Positions 1 through 12,199 of a stretch of DNA of 64,000 bases are shown here, piece by piece; positions within the stretch are counted from its first letter, which is position 1; every line of letters begins with the position of its first letter. Both the position numbers and the translations under genes were made by a program. The DNA lies in assembly GCA_029721435.1 (NCBI GenBank), contig CM056588.1, positions 39,387,430 through 39,451,429 of the forward strand, read 5' to 3'. The notes below the pieces were generated by a model that ran no database searches, was not told the origin of the DNA, and saw nothing but the letters and a program-made list of their open reading frames with translations. This DNA is from Gymnothorax reevesii (Eukaryota > Chordata > Actinopteri > Anguilliformes > Muraenidae).

Positions 1-379
1 GGCAGGAAGTTCAACACTACAGAGCACCATGCGACAAGTTGACTGGAAACTCAAAGCAGAGAACCGATTGGCTCATCCAACGCAATGCTATGAGCTCCAC
101 TAGACTGATCCCACCGACTACGCCAGAAATACAGACAGGGTCCAGAGAGGGGCGAGGGCTCTGTTAAACCATTTAAAAAAAATGTGCAGGGGTCAAGCCT
201 GACTCATTTACCCTGGTTAGACGCAGGACTGACATTCAGAGTACAGATATGTGACACATCTGTCTGGGTTGGTAAAGAGGGGAGAGGCTGGAGGGGGTGA
301 ATTAAATGACCCCCTCCCTAAGGACAGCCTGGCACTGGAGCACGCTCAGAGGCAGTTAAGGGCAGAACCAAGATTGATT

Positions 380-1030
380 GACAGCTGGTATGAGAAACGG
401 TAATATGAAGATAAGTGTGCAGCGCAGCGGGGCGTCAGCACACGAAGGCCGCGATCCCGCCAACTGCCTGTGCCACGGGCATCGGATTCGGCCGCAGAAA
501 CCGCAAACGGCTCTCGTTTCAGCCTCGCTCGCACCGCTTCGTTCCACACCTGCGCCGACTAAAAAGAAAACCTCTTCCACTGCATGTGAGAGAGAGCTGG
601 GTAATTACAGCGAACTGCAGGAGAGTGAAACGCCACTCGTCCGCGCTCAGGACCAGTCCTGGCCGGTGTCAGCGGCCGAGGGCGAAATTATCCCCCTCAC
701 AGCCCTCGCACGTTCCTCCATTAGTCATTAAGATGGAAAACTGCTTTGGCTCTTGTTCAAACCCCAAACGCTCAGCACACAGAGACAGAGCAAGAGGAAC
801 AAAAACACATTCAAACTCAGAAACACCGGAACTCCGCGATTCAGAAAGATTAATGAATTTTTCCCTTTATTTTCCTCCCGATTCAGACGGACTCGGAGCG
901 ATGCGAAAAGACGACCGTTCTCCCGAAAAAAAAAAAAAAAAAAAACACAAACAAAAGTCCCCTTATTCCCCGGCCCCGATGAACCCGGCAACCCAAACCC
1001 CCTTCTGGGACCCGGAGAGTGTTGGGGATG
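380..1030. other. CpG-rich tract with long open frame
   Basis: This stretch is visibly richer in CG dinucleotides than its surroundings, especially at 415-560, 640-700 and 860-1010, and it is interrupted by a run of 20 A at 926-945. It contains part of the longest open frame of the window (415-1182, plus strand, 255 codons). The predicted protein is rich in basic residues, Ser and Pro, reads through the A run as a lysine run, and shows no domain I recognise. The open frame may simply reflect a stop-poor CpG-rich composition. A CpG island near an unannotated first exon or a regulatory element is possible, but nothing here proves it. Confidence 0.35.
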
Positions 1031-1520
1031 AATGGCAAGAAAAACAACAAGTGAAAAAGAAAACAAAGAGTTTTCGTCTCATAACGAGACTCCTAATCTT
1101 ATTTTCTTCCTCTCACGCAGAAACCCTCAGTCGGGTTCAGTTACCTGTCTGCTCGTCCAACGGAGTTCTCTCACCCCGCTGACAAATTTTTAAATGAGTC
1201 AAACTTCCTCACCTCAATGGCAGCATATTTCTGTCCTATTCTGAACTAGCTTTACCCACAAAAACGAGACCAAAATACACTCTTGAGATGGACTTTTGTT
1301 TGTTTTTGCACAGAAGGAAGGGGAGCAGCAGAGGATAAATATAAAAGGGGGGATCATAGGACTCAATGCTTCAGGGACCTCAGTGACAGCAGCAGTGAGA
1401 GGAGACTGAATCATCGTCTAATTTCAATCTGAAGAACTTCATGCTAAAAGTCACATTTTCACATATCATAAGGTAAGGATGGGAAAACAAACATTCCAAT
1501 TTTCTCAATTTTCTCAAAAT

Positions 1521-1675
1521 GGACATTTTGTAACTTAAGTACTTTTATCTTTGGGATCTTCAACTGGCAGATCATACATTCAGACCCTTTATTCCCCAAA
1601 AGAGACATTTTGTGATTGAATTACTTTTAGCACCAGGGTCTTCAATTCCTCTTCCAGATCAGACCCCTGCACTAA
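1521..1675. repeat. Diverged tandem duplication, period about 82-86 bp
   Basis: Two adjacent blocks share the same order of short matches: ACATTTTGT (about 1523 and 1604), ACTTTTA (1541 and 1623), a CTTCAA core (about 1557 and 1639) and CAGATCA (1568 and 1654). The spacing is 82 to 86 bp, which suggests an old tandem duplication with small indels. No function is evident. Confidence 0.5.
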
Positions 1676-1689
1676 AGTAAAGCAGGCCT

Positions 1690-2630
1690 TTGTGGCCATC
1701 GACTTGCGCTGGCTTACCGGGCAAAACACTTAACTTACCGTAAAAAAATAAGTCACAAACTCGCTACACCACAACCTTCTGTAAAAGTCGACAATCTAAA
1801 GTCACAGAGCGCCCGCTTAAAGAGCTCGGTAAGCTGCGAACATCGCTCATAGAATGCCCTTGTCAGAAATATCTCCGCTAATCCAAACTTTCTGGCCATA
1901 CTTTCTCAAAGTCATACCCTCAACAATAAATACACATTTATAATACAATATGAGGATAGCAAAAGGCAAGGACAAAGTGTTGAAGCACTTAATGGAATTA
2001 AACACAACATACCACAGAGGGGAAAATAAGACCTATTAAAAAGGCCACGTCCGGTACTCGTATAAAATATTCTAAACCGCAGAATAAAATAATGGAAAGT
2101 GATTATGAGAGCAAGCCTGAATAAGGGGTTGCATTGATACACAGCAAAAGCCCATTGGCTGATCTCTGCTAATGCCTCCACCTGACAAGAATAGACTTAA
2201 ATAAGTACGGCAAACAGACAAAGGCTAACAGCAAGTGAAGGCCAAACAAAAATTTGATAAGGAGAGAGGGGTCGTACCTGTGGCCTGAGCACATGAAGCT
2301 CTGTCTCCTGTCTTCCGCACCATCACCTGCCTCCTTCAACCCTTCTCTGTCGTTGTTGTATTTTTATTTTTCAGAGAACAAGTATCATCAACCTGACCAT
2401 CTATCATTCATCTTTGTATTGCCTGACCCTCAGTGTCTACCTCTCTCGGTCTCACAAGATCTCTCGCAAACACACACATATGCACTTATTCACGCGTGCG
2501 CTTGCACACCGGGGGAGAGGGGGGTTTGAAGCCAGTCTGCAAACAGTAGTTGGGGCCTGACAAAGGTCACCTGTTGCGATGTGTCCACAGTGCGGGGGTG
2601 GGTGGGTAGTCAACTCCACTCCACAACTGA
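1690..2630. other. Single-copy AT-rich DNA, nothing recognised
   Basis: I see no gene, transposon end or tandem repeat here. Short open frames on both strands (for example 1912-2181 minus and 2254-2529 plus) have no recognisable family signature. Confidence 0.5.
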
Positions 2631-2635
2631 AAACA

Positions 2636-2910
2636 GGCCAGAGCGATCGAGGACAGAGCAGACCAGAGCAATTGAGAAAATTGCAGGCCAGAGCAATCAA
2701 GAACGGAGCAGGCCAGACTGATCGAGAACATATCAGGCCGGCGCAACTGAGAGCAGAGCAGGCCAGAGCTATCAAGAGCAGATCAGGCCAGATCAATCGA
2801 GAACACTGGAGTCCAGATCAATCAAGAACAGAGCAGAACAGAATGATCCAGAACACAGCAGGCCAGAATGATTGAGAACAGAGCAGGCTAGAGAAATCAA
2901 GAACAGATTG
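2636..2910. repeat. Minisatellite, 25-bp unit, exactly 11 copies
   Basis: Eleven consecutive 25-bp units begin at 2636, 2661, 2686 and so on to 2886, with no length variation. Each unit approximates GGCCAGAGCAATCAAGAACA followed by GAGCA, and units differ at a few positions each. The open frames across it (2579-2875 plus, 2452-2796 minus) are by-products, because 25 is not a multiple of three. It is not a CRISPR array: units abut without spacers. Confidence 0.95.
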
Positions 2911-4594
2911 TGATGCTGCACCTTAAACTGTGCAGCAGACTTTATACATTAATAAATGAGCAAAGTACATCACTAAGAATCTCTGATTTTTGACGCCACG
3001 TGAAAGAGCGATCACTTAAACGGCTAAATTTATATTCAGAGCGGGGATTTAAAATTTCAGGAGGATGGTGAACTGACAAGATACTGTCTGACGTGTCGGT
3101 CTTTAAATATTTTTTAAGACAGAGGGAGTCTACTAATCCTGCAGCCACTAACAGAAAAATGAGCTTCAATAAATGATCAGGCCTCATTCATTATACCAAG
3201 TGTTGAAGCGGTAACAACTGTTCATACACGGAGGTTGTTTACAGCAAAGCTTTGTCCTGTTAGTGTCTCTCCCATTTATGCATAACTGGAAAATAAAAAA
3301 AGGTCCTCGAACTAAAAAAGATGCTGATCCAAGGGAAAGTTGATGCATTTATACACGAGCTCTAGTCAAGCCAGTATCAAAATTCAATCAAAATTATTCA
3401 TGCAATGAACTGAAAGATTCTCAGAACTATTTTTTGAAATGATGTAATAGTTTGAGGATTTTTTTTAAAATTAAATTGAATTCTGGCAATAAAAACTCAA
3501 TTATGCCAATAAATGAACAAACATTTCAGAAGCGAACTCTCAGGAAAATATAGAAAGATATTCCTCAACATACATCTTTGTTTCTTCTCATAGTCCTTTG
3601 ATACATTTGTAGAATTCTGAGGGACGGACAGTATACTCTGTGGAAAGATACTATACAATTACCACTCAAGGGGCAACTCATGGCAATTTCATTCCTTAGC
3701 AGTACAGATTACAGAGCAATTTTATATTAGTTCAGATAATAAAGCACCATTCTTACACCAAACACCCCGTTCAGACACAGTCACAACCTGCTCCTCACAG
3801 CAACACCTGTATTATTTAAAGTAGAATTTTTAAAAGGAAACAAACAACTCATTTTATTCAATTATTAAAGGACAGGAAAGCATAATGCCGGCAGATGATT
3901 CCTCTGATTCTCTCTTGCGTCGTTTCCACAGCAAACAGAGACAGTTTTAGCGTAAATATTTAACAAACCGCCTTTCGAACTGATACAATGCGGAATGAGA
4001 TGAGAGTAAACGTACGTCAGAAGTGATTTTTCTTATCTGACGCCCCCGGAGTTTTGAACGTGATAAATAAATCAAAAACTGTAGAGATGGAAACAAAACT
4101 AACTCGACAGATTTAGCTATTTAACATTGTACACATGCACTGCATGCACTATTCATATCTCTGTGTAATCTTTTGTCCTCAGAAATGGATTGTAATCCTG
4201 AGAGTTTTGTACAATGCGCATGAATCTTGCATTCAGCATGTGGTCATGTCCTGCTTAGCATTAGCCCATTTCCCACCCACTTACATCACTTCTTTGGAGA
4301 TGTAGACGCAACACAGCAGCGTGAGTGCGTGAGACACAAATATTAAGAGGGTATTTTTCTTGAAAATCACACCCAGAGCTCAGAAATAACTCATCAAGAG
4401 TCACCACACAGTACTACACTAAAATGACATCAGGTTTTGCCTGGAAAACCGTAAAATTGGAGTGGACATCCCCGACTAGCCATGAACAGAGCCAGCGGAA
4501 TAGAGCAGGGAGACATGCTGTGTCATGGTGTGAGTCATGATTAACCCATTTACGTCCCTCCACCACTCACTCTTCTCCAAAATAAACAGAAATA
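2911..4594. other. AT-rich intergenic DNA, nothing recognised
   Basis: This 1.7 kb interval is AT-rich and apparently unique. I found no open frame with a family signature, no terminal inverted repeats and no microsatellite. Confidence 0.5.
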
Positions 4595-5133
4595 CACTGC
4601 CCGGCCAAAAAAAAAAAGTCACACACTCAAGTATTTAGTTGGAACCCCTGTAGCTTTGATTACAGTCCATATTCATCTTGTCACTGTTTTGACCACTATA
4701 TGCAATGGCAGAACATTTATTTTCAATCAGAAATTCCATAATTTTTGGCCGAGATCTTGTCTTCTCGACATAATGGTTGAACCACTCGGTGGTCTTTCTT
4801 CCCAATCCCTTTCTTCCCACATCCCAAAAACTTTTAATGTGTTTCAGGTCAGGACTTTGTGGTGGCAAATTTGTTTGTGAAAATGATTCCTCATACTTGT
4901 TTTTGTCAATCATAGTTTTCTTTGCTAAATGCAGGCCAATAACTTGCCCGTTCTGAAATACTGTAACATCTTTTCCACCTTCAAGGGATGTGTCTTCCGT
5001 CATGATTTTTTAAGAAATGAGTAGCGACGCGCTTCATCAGTCAGGCTAAAATTGATTATTGCCAGCTGAAACGTATTAATAACCGCAATAATGATCCAAT
5101 TATAGAATTCATTCATAACACTGCCGGACAGTG
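4595..5133 (-). mobile_element. Tc1/mariner-type element, internally deleted
   Basis: The left end, CACTGCCCGGCC at 4595, is preceded by TA. The right end, read on the minus strand, is CACTGTCCGG and is also followed by TA (5134-5135), the target dinucleotide of Tc1/mariner transposons. The element is about 539 bp, roughly a third of a usual 1.3-1.6 kb Tc1 element, so most of the transposase gene is missing. The coding remnant runs on the minus strand. It cannot be autonomous. Confidence 0.82.
4635..5003 (-). pseudogene. Tc1-like transposase remnant
   Basis: The 122-codon frame contains QSPDLKHIKSFWDV near its middle, clearly matching the Tc1-family block around the last catalytic residue (usually QSPDLNPIENLWDV). 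In Tc1 transposases the glutamate of the IEN motif is the third residue of the DDE catalytic triad; here it is replaced by lysine, so activity is not expected. The DNA-binding region and most of the catalytic core are absent. The start codon shown is only the first ATG of the remaining open stretch. Confidence 0.72.
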
Positions 5134-5139
5134 TATTAT

Positions 5140-6660
5140 CAAGAATTACAAGTGATGCAGTATGTATGTGAGTGAAATATCACCCTAAAACTAACACAGA
5201 ATGACCACAGCGGTGTTACTGTCACTCAGTTCTCTTAATATACTGCTTTGGTTAATTCTGATCATTATCTGACGCTAAACACCTAGGAATGGTCTCCACT
5301 CTATACTTCAGCGTGGGGTGGAAAGGGCGTGGGTCTGGGGTCTTTTGATCAGGGCAAGTGTGGCATTATCTGGGCGGGCTGATGGGGGGGGGGTCTCCAG
5401 AGCAGGCCTCTGCATGTGACGATCTGCAGGTAACACACACCGAGCAACCTGGCAACCGAGTGCACGGCTCAAACCCAGCGAGCCGAATCAGTGAATAACT
5501 TCCGTAATTACGCACACAAACTCATCAGGACCCGCCTGATTGCCACACAGGAAGGAAGGAAGGAATGAGGGAGAGATAGAGATGGGAGGGAGGGAGGGTA
5601 GGGAGGGAAACAGCCTATATAAGGTGTTGTTCCTGGAGGACAAGAGCATGTTAACCACAGAGCCAGCATCAGGGCCGCAGCGAACTGAGATCTCAATAGA
5701 AAGGCTTTGCTCTGATGTGTCAGGGGGCTCGAGGTGGGGTGCTGTAGTTGTTTGAATGCCGAGGGAACCGTGGAGAGCTCACTGTTAGAACGCACACGGA
5801 ACAGAGCTTGGGGGGGGGGGGGCCAACGAACAGCTTAGAACCGAAGTGCATAGAACCTGCGGGTGCTGCGGTGGTGGAACCGCGGACTGTTACAGGACTG
5901 GCCCTTGACAAGGCTGGTGTGTGTTTGTGACTTTGTGTGTGTGTAGGCGGGCGTGTGTGTAGACAGCACAGAACTCATCGAAAGGCTCAGGGTTTTCACT
6001 CCATCACTGACCTTCACTTCATGCTCCGCACCAGTGTTCCATACGGATAAGCCGGCGGTATTCAGTTCAGCGGCCAGTTTACGCGCAGCTAGCGAGAGGT
6101 TGGGCAAACGGTATCACAAAACAAACTACCATAGTAAATGGACGATGGCCTTGACAGAGCACCCCCCCACCCCACCCCCACAGCACAACGAGCAAACAGC
6201 CCTCACAACATGGCCTATGAGCCCCAGACCCCCCCCCATTAGTAAGATAGGGTCTCCTCCTTTCAGTACACCCATTCTCTCTCTCTCTCTCTCTCTCCCT
6301 CCCTCTCCTTTCTCTCTCTTTTTTTGCGTCTGAAGCCAAGGTGGAGGAACACAGGTCTATTGTTCCTCCTGGATGGATGTTGGGGTTACTACGGCAACAG
6401 CCCTAATCCACCTTTTAACCACCCGGCTGCATATTGTTGTCCTGTCAAGTGGCAGCTTTTAACTCAGGAGGGGAAAAAGCCCCAACCCCACACTCCACCC
6501 CCCACGACATCGCCTTAATTAACTGTGATTGTCTCCGCACAGACAAACATGATGAGCTAATCGAAATTCGCAAAATAATGACGTACCTTCAGAAACTATG
6601 CCCTGCTCCAGGGTCCAGGTCAACTGCTCTGAGAACAACAAAAATGAGTGTATTAAGGCA
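5140..6660. other. Intergenic DNA with G runs and a CT repeat
   Basis: There is no recognisable gene. The stretch holds poly-G runs at 5384-5393 and 5810-5822, a GGAA-rich patch near 5551-5610, and a CT microsatellite at about 6275-6300. Short open frames across these repeats are incidental. Confidence 0.6.
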
Positions 6661-6679
6661 ACACACCCAGATGCACACA

Positions 6680-6683
<4 letters not shown>

Positions 6684-6711
<28 letters not shown>
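6684..6711. repeat. CA microsatellite
   Basis: An uninterrupted CA dinucleotide run of about 14 copies. Confidence 0.95.
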
Positions 6712-6995
6712 TAACACCACTATTCTGCACAATCAACAGCCCATTGTTGGTGTTTAGAAAAATATAGCGAGGGAGAGAGAATTAAAGTGAGAGAGAGAAT
6801 GAGGGCTGTAATGATCGGTCTCGTTCGGCCTGGCAGCCTCGTACAGAACGATCTGTGCGGAAAGGTGTCCGACAGACACACAGCAGCTGAAGTTAGCAGT
6901 TTGGTTTCATGAAATAAAGTTTCCTTGTTCTTTTTCTGTGGGGAGTCCTTTCTTTTCTCTGACCACAGATGCAGTCACATTAAGTCTCAGCATTT

Positions 6996-7240
6996 ACAGA
7001 GAGAGAGAGAGAGAGAGAGAGTGGAACAGATGGAGAGAAAGACAGAAACGAATAAAGATGGAGAGAGATGAGTGAAATGGGGAGAGTGAGAGATGGAGAG
7101 AAAGACAGAGATTGAGAGAGAGAGTAGAACAGATGGAGAGAAAGCCAGAAACTAATAAAGATGGAGAGAGATGAGTGAAATGGGGAGAGTGAGAGATGGA
7201 AAGACAGAATGAGAGAGAGAGAGAGGAAGGGACAGAGGCA
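6996..7240. repeat. GA-rich tract with a 103-bp tandem duplication
   Basis: After a GA microsatellite at about 7000-7021 comes a block of GA-rich but distinctive sequence present twice in tandem. GTGGAACAGATGGAGAG at 7021 matches GTAGAACAGATGGAGAG at 7124, and the shared text continues through the GAATAAAGATGG and GAGTGAAATGGGG words. The period is 103 bp and identity looks high, so the duplication is relatively young. Confidence 0.88.
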
Positions 7241-7861
7241 CGGGGGTAAATATTTTGGCCTGTCCTGGACTCACACATCCCTTTCTTTCTGCTGAAAGTT
7301 AAAGGAAAAGACCAGACTAATGCCTCCCTGAATGGAAAACAATTAAAAGATTAAGAACAGCACAGTGAGTGAAGGCTCTGAATACAGCATCAATCACAGA
7401 CAGAGTTTCCACACTAAAAAAACCCATAATGCAGTAGCTACAGTTATTCCAGTTTTTCTCATGTAGGAAAAGACTCTGAAATCTGAACTTTTGAAACGTA
7501 AAATGTCATAATATTTTATATTTAATCTCTGAGAAGGGGGTTGCCAATCCTGCCAGAGTAACAGCAGGACTGTTATTAATACGAGGCCGGGGGACACTGA
7601 TGGTTAATGCGGATTATAAACACACTGAAGTATTTAAACACCGGGAGTCTGGGACGGAAGGAAGTCGTTTTGTGTTCGCGGTGAGAGAGGGGCGGGCGAC
7701 GGAGCGCTCCATCGCTTAGTCAACCTCCAGTGAGCTCCATTTGTCTTCATCTCGTTAGACTAAATTAATTAACAATCTCAGTGTAGTGCTTTCGCCTTTC
7801 ATTACATCAAATGATACAGGGGAGAGAAGAGGGCCTTTCCAGCGGGATTTTACAAAGACTG

Positions 7862-8085
7862 GCAGGGATTCTCTCTCTCTCTCTCTCTCTCTCTGTACTC
7901 TTCCTCATACACACACAGATGCACACCTATTCACGCAGACGCATGCATGCGCGCACAAGCACGCTCACACACAATGCAAGCACGCACGCACCTGCACATA
8001 CATGCACACGTTCTAACAAATACACTAGGCAACAAACAAACACACAGGCGCGCACACACACACGCACTCACACACACAAGCTTAC
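7862..8085. repeat. CT microsatellite followed by CA-rich sequence
   Basis: A CT run at about 7870-7893 is followed by a 190-bp interrupted CA/GCAC-rich stretch. The plus-strand open frames across it read as repetitive His/Thr-rich peptide and are not genes. Confidence 0.85.
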
Positions 8086-8099
8086 ATTGCATGAATAAA

Positions 8100-9630
8100 A
8101 AAAACTTTTTGAGAGGTTTCAGAGCCTCAACACTTTATTTCCTGAACTGCATGAATGATGGCGCCCGTCTCCCCCCTGCTCTGCGTCTCACTGAGGTTCA
8201 CAGCAAAGACAACGTAATGACACTTCATTTTAACACAATAAACACACCAGGATGTCTCATAATTCCATTGCAATGCAGCGGTAGGTAGGTCTAATCTGTG
8301 GGCTTTTTCACACATTGATTTAAAGCCACACGAAGGAGGATCATGTGATATGTACAGCACAAAGCAGACAGTTTGGCGCATTAACATAAAAACAACATCA
8401 AAAGTGTTGAAAGCTGAAGAGAATTAAACCGCACGCTTCCCAACAGAGAGCGTTTTCATGTTCATAGAAATACATCATTTTCCTAATAACCAGGATTTGG
8501 GGCTTGGCACATAAATGTGTTCCATTCATTATGACTCACAACAATAGCAATGACACCATCTCCGCTGGGAAAAAAAACGAAGTGCGGTTATTTTTAACGC
8601 GAGAACGGAGTCATGTCTGTACCCTTAACTGTTCCACGGTCCGGATGCCCTGTTGTGTGTTTGGCGAAGCAGGGAAGCTTTGCTCTGAGACAGACTGTGT
8701 GTCCATTCATTTAGAAAATATGCTCAGGGGGATGAGGGGATGGGGGGTTGGGGGGACCAGACTGCTTACAGGGGGAGCGGAGAAGTTTTCACAAACCAAA
8801 AATGCTGTCATAAGACTGGCACGGTCCTTGAATCAACTCAGCCACCGAACACACAAGAAAACACTTCTCTGAAAAGGCGAGCACTTCACTTAAAACATAG
8901 CGATTTGCGATTAATCCTAATAAAAATCAATCCTCTCGCGCTGTGCCGCCTCCTTTCTATTACTTTAACTCCTTTTCATCCCCCTATTCTCAATTCCTAT
9001 CTCCCTCCCTCCGTGTTGCACTCTCTCTATTTTCAATCTCAGTTTTCTCAATCAGTCATCTTCCTTTCTCTCTTGTCCTCCCTCTCTCTCCTTTGATCTC
9101 TTCACTCTCTCTCTCTCTCCATCATTTAATTAAAACAGACGTTGACGAGACAGAAGGAAGCGGATTTGTTTGGTAATGATACGTTTAGATTAATCGCGGT
9201 CTCCTCCTCGACTGTTTCAGTGACAAAAGGAGATTGTGACTGAACGACCGGATTGTCGCATCTGGACGCAGCTGTAAGAATCAGCTTCAGTGTCAAAAGG
9301 CTTATTCTCTGGTCTTGTTGAGAGAGACGTTATTTACTTGCACCAGAATGGTCAGCTCCTGTGTTGGTCACTGAAATCCTGCTCTCCCTCCAAGTCAACA
9401 AAAAAACTTTTAACACTTCAGTACGAAGTTAGTAATTTTTCCCTTTAAGGAAAATGTACACTGAACGTATGTTTTTCTTTGTTTAATGTCTCAGCGTGTG
9501 TGCTAGTTAAACAAAATTTTGTGGCAAAATCAAGAGCAGGTCACATTTTTGCGTGTACTATGGCGCCATATTTAGCAAAATGGCGGCACCCGAAAACTAC
9601 AGAATGCTTTTCATCAAGCTAAATTAGAGC
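8100..9630. other. Intergenic DNA, nothing recognised except CT-rich patches
   Basis: I see no gene or transposon. A pyrimidine-rich patch (CTCTCC/TTTCTC) lies at about 8985-9122. Confidence 0.5.
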
Positions 9631-9631
9631 A

Positions 9632-9680
9632 TATTATTATTATTACTATTATTATTATTATTATTATTGTTGTTGTTGCT
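9632..9680. repeat. ATT trinucleotide microsatellite grading into GTT
   Basis: About twelve ATT units with one ACT interruption, then several GTT/GCT units. Confidence 0.95.
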
Positions 9681-11746
9681 GTGCTGTTATTGCGCTGAAT
9701 GAAGAGTATTCTGTAGTATTTGGCCACTGCTAATTTGCACAATTTAAGTCCAAGATATGATCATTGTCAAACCCAAAGACCCATCCTGAACACTGGTCCC
9801 TCACACACATACTCTCAGGAGTGCACCAATGGGCAGGCATGTTTCGCTCAAGGCCTGTCAGTCCATTTAAGATATTAATCCCCTATTCAAACTCAACTGA
9901 TTCCATCTGCTATGAAAAGGTCAATCATATGGAATTCTGCTTTATTGACTTCACGTTACCCCGTACTGCCCTGGCTGTTTGTAACAAAGACGGCTCTTTT
10001 CTTCCTCCAGGTCCTGCTTACAATGATTCTCACCATTCTTTACCAATGACCAAGAGGATGGATTAGGTTTTCTGCAATTTCCTTTATTCAGTGCAGTTAT
10101 ATTCCAGAATTTTTTTCTTGAATTAATATGAATGTTATTCAAAAGCTATCAGACCAAGAACTGAATAAACTGCCATCAAAGACTGTGCTTTGCCAGGGTC
10201 ATGTACAGGTCGTAAGGTGGTAAAGACTGTACGCTTCAAGGGTCAGATGCGGCTGGTTGTTATGCTCTTCCCTGTGCGGTGGCAGATTTGGGGCCCAGAG
10301 AGGACTGCACAGCTGAAGAGCTGCTGTGCCACACTCTCTCACTCACCATCACAGGCAAACGAGGGGATTAACTGTTACTGCCACCCGACTGGCTTTTGAC
10401 CCAACAGGACAATCAGTTGCAGATGTGAGGGAGGAGAGCAGGACCGAAGTGTCACAGTCTCTCCCTGCAGCAAAGCGGGAAACTGGACCAAACAGTCTCC
10501 CACTGAAGCATAGCAGAGAGCTCCGGCGCACTGAATCTCTAGCTGGGTTTGATGGGTTAGGAACTGCGCTGTTTCACTTTTGAGCCAGAGCTCAATGACA
10601 GAGAGCACCTCTCACCTCAGGGTGTGGATGTGTACTGCACACCCAGCAGCTCCATTCAGGTATAGTTCAATGTTACATTCCGTACACAAGCGTATGGATT
10701 TTTTTTAAGCACCGACATACTTGCATGCACACGTGCACAACTACACACACACTCACACACACACATAATTGGGGACCTGTGTAAGGTGAGAGATCAGCAG
10801 CTCGTCCAGGCCAAGGCCACAGAGGATTCTGGGAATTTAACCGCGCAAGGGGCCCAGTGCTGGCAAACACATGGGTGGGGGGTTGGGGTTTGGGCATGTG
10901 GTTTGGCGAAGTCAACGCTTCCCTGCCATAATTTGGGGGAGCTAACATTTCAATATTCTTCTCAACACATCTTTGAAGGTCCCAGACAACCCACAGCTAA
11001 ATCTGCTACTGGCTTTAAGTGTTTTTTATTGCTCTGACGATGGCTATAAAGTGGTGTCTGCCTGTGTGATATCTGATAGCATTCAGCTGTGCCTTTGTTT
11101 TGCGCTGTTAAAGGCAGCCAAGCATGGAATGCAGCCTTCCACGCACCATTACATGACAACACCAGGTTAACCGCAAGCGCAAAAATCGCTTTCCGAGACA
11201 CAGCTACTTTTTGCAGCAGTTGCATGTTTAAGGAACAATATGAAATGTTTGTGATTGACTAAAGCAAAGAAAAATAAGTTTAGAGACGGTAACCAATCAG
11301 AATAGAGATAGGATTTCCTCATAACCAGTCGCTGCCCAGCCAGTCACTGATTGGCGGAGACTAGCTCATTACATCACTACTGTAAGAATAGCTGTGTGCT
11401 AAAAATGGCAGGGCTACGATTATGTAAGACAGAATGGACACTGCAATAGATACAAAATAGCGCATTTTTTGCCTGTGGGGTTTGTGGCTAAGGTGAAACA
11501 GGCATCTCTGGTGAGGAAAAATTAAGATAGGTTTTTGGTGAGTGAAATGACAGCACTCGGTGACGAGTGAGAGAGAGGGTGAGTGTAAGGCGTAACTGAC
11601 TTCAGTCTAGACGTATCGTTATGTAAATTATGCTAAGAGATTGTGCAGAATGGAGCAGAAGATGACAGAGTGTCACAGACCAATGGATTAACAGGGATGA
11701 GAAACTTTGGCTCATACCCAGAGGTAAACACATAACAGCACAAACA
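9681..11746. other. Intergenic DNA, nothing recognised
   Basis: There is no gene signature. A small CA run lies near 10741-10766. Oppositely oriented CCAAT boxes (ACCAATCAG near 11291 and CTGATTGGC near 11347) are 56 bp apart, but with no TATA box, CpG island or exon next to them I do not call a promoter. Confidence 0.45.
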
Positions 11747-12172
11747 CGGTACTGCGCTAAAGTCTTAGGTACCCCGAATATTAAAATCTCATCTTGGATG
11801 TTTTTCTGAATCAGTGTGTGTTGATGAGAAAGAGCAAATCTGAGATTTATCACCATTAATTAAAAAAAAATGTTTTGCAGAAGTTTTTGTGTTGTGTAAA
11901 AGATGATATGGCCTCCATAGACCCATAATCCCTGACTCATGGAGCCAGTCTGGGATTACCTGAAGACACAGTAGCGAGCGAAACAGCCAAAGTCAGCAAA
12001 AGAACTGAGGCAAAGTTCTCCAATATATTTAAGTTCAGCTTATTTTCTTATAAAACTGCAGGACATCATACCACTGATATTCTACTTGAAAAAGTTCACA
12101 TTCCTGAAAGAATCTCTGCTTTATTAGAAATTTTGATGAACTTTTCACTCCTGGGACAATAGCATAGTACTG
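11747..12172 (+). mobile_element. Short Tc1-like transposon remnant
   Basis: The left end, CGGTACTGCGCTAAAGTCTT, and the right end, which on the minus strand begins CAGTACTATGCTATTGTC, are imperfect terminal inverted repeats. They match my recollection of a fish Tc1 family whose ends read CAGTACTGTGCAAAAGTCTT. Between them, at 11939-11971, a plus-strand frame reads LMEPVWDYLKTQ and then hits a stop (11972-11974). This resembles the E..W..LK segment at the end of Tc1 transposases. At about 426 bp it is heavily deleted. Confidence 0.7.
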
Positions 12173-12199
12173 CACGCGTGTGGTGAATCGAGCGAGTGT

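Noticed and set aside
2636..2910. CRISPR-like regular repeat
   Set aside because: Units abut without unique spacers, and the context is eukaryotic; it is a minisatellite.
11285..11360. Promoter with paired CCAAT boxes
   Set aside because: No TATA, CpG island, transcript or exon nearby; the boxes are short enough to occur by chance.
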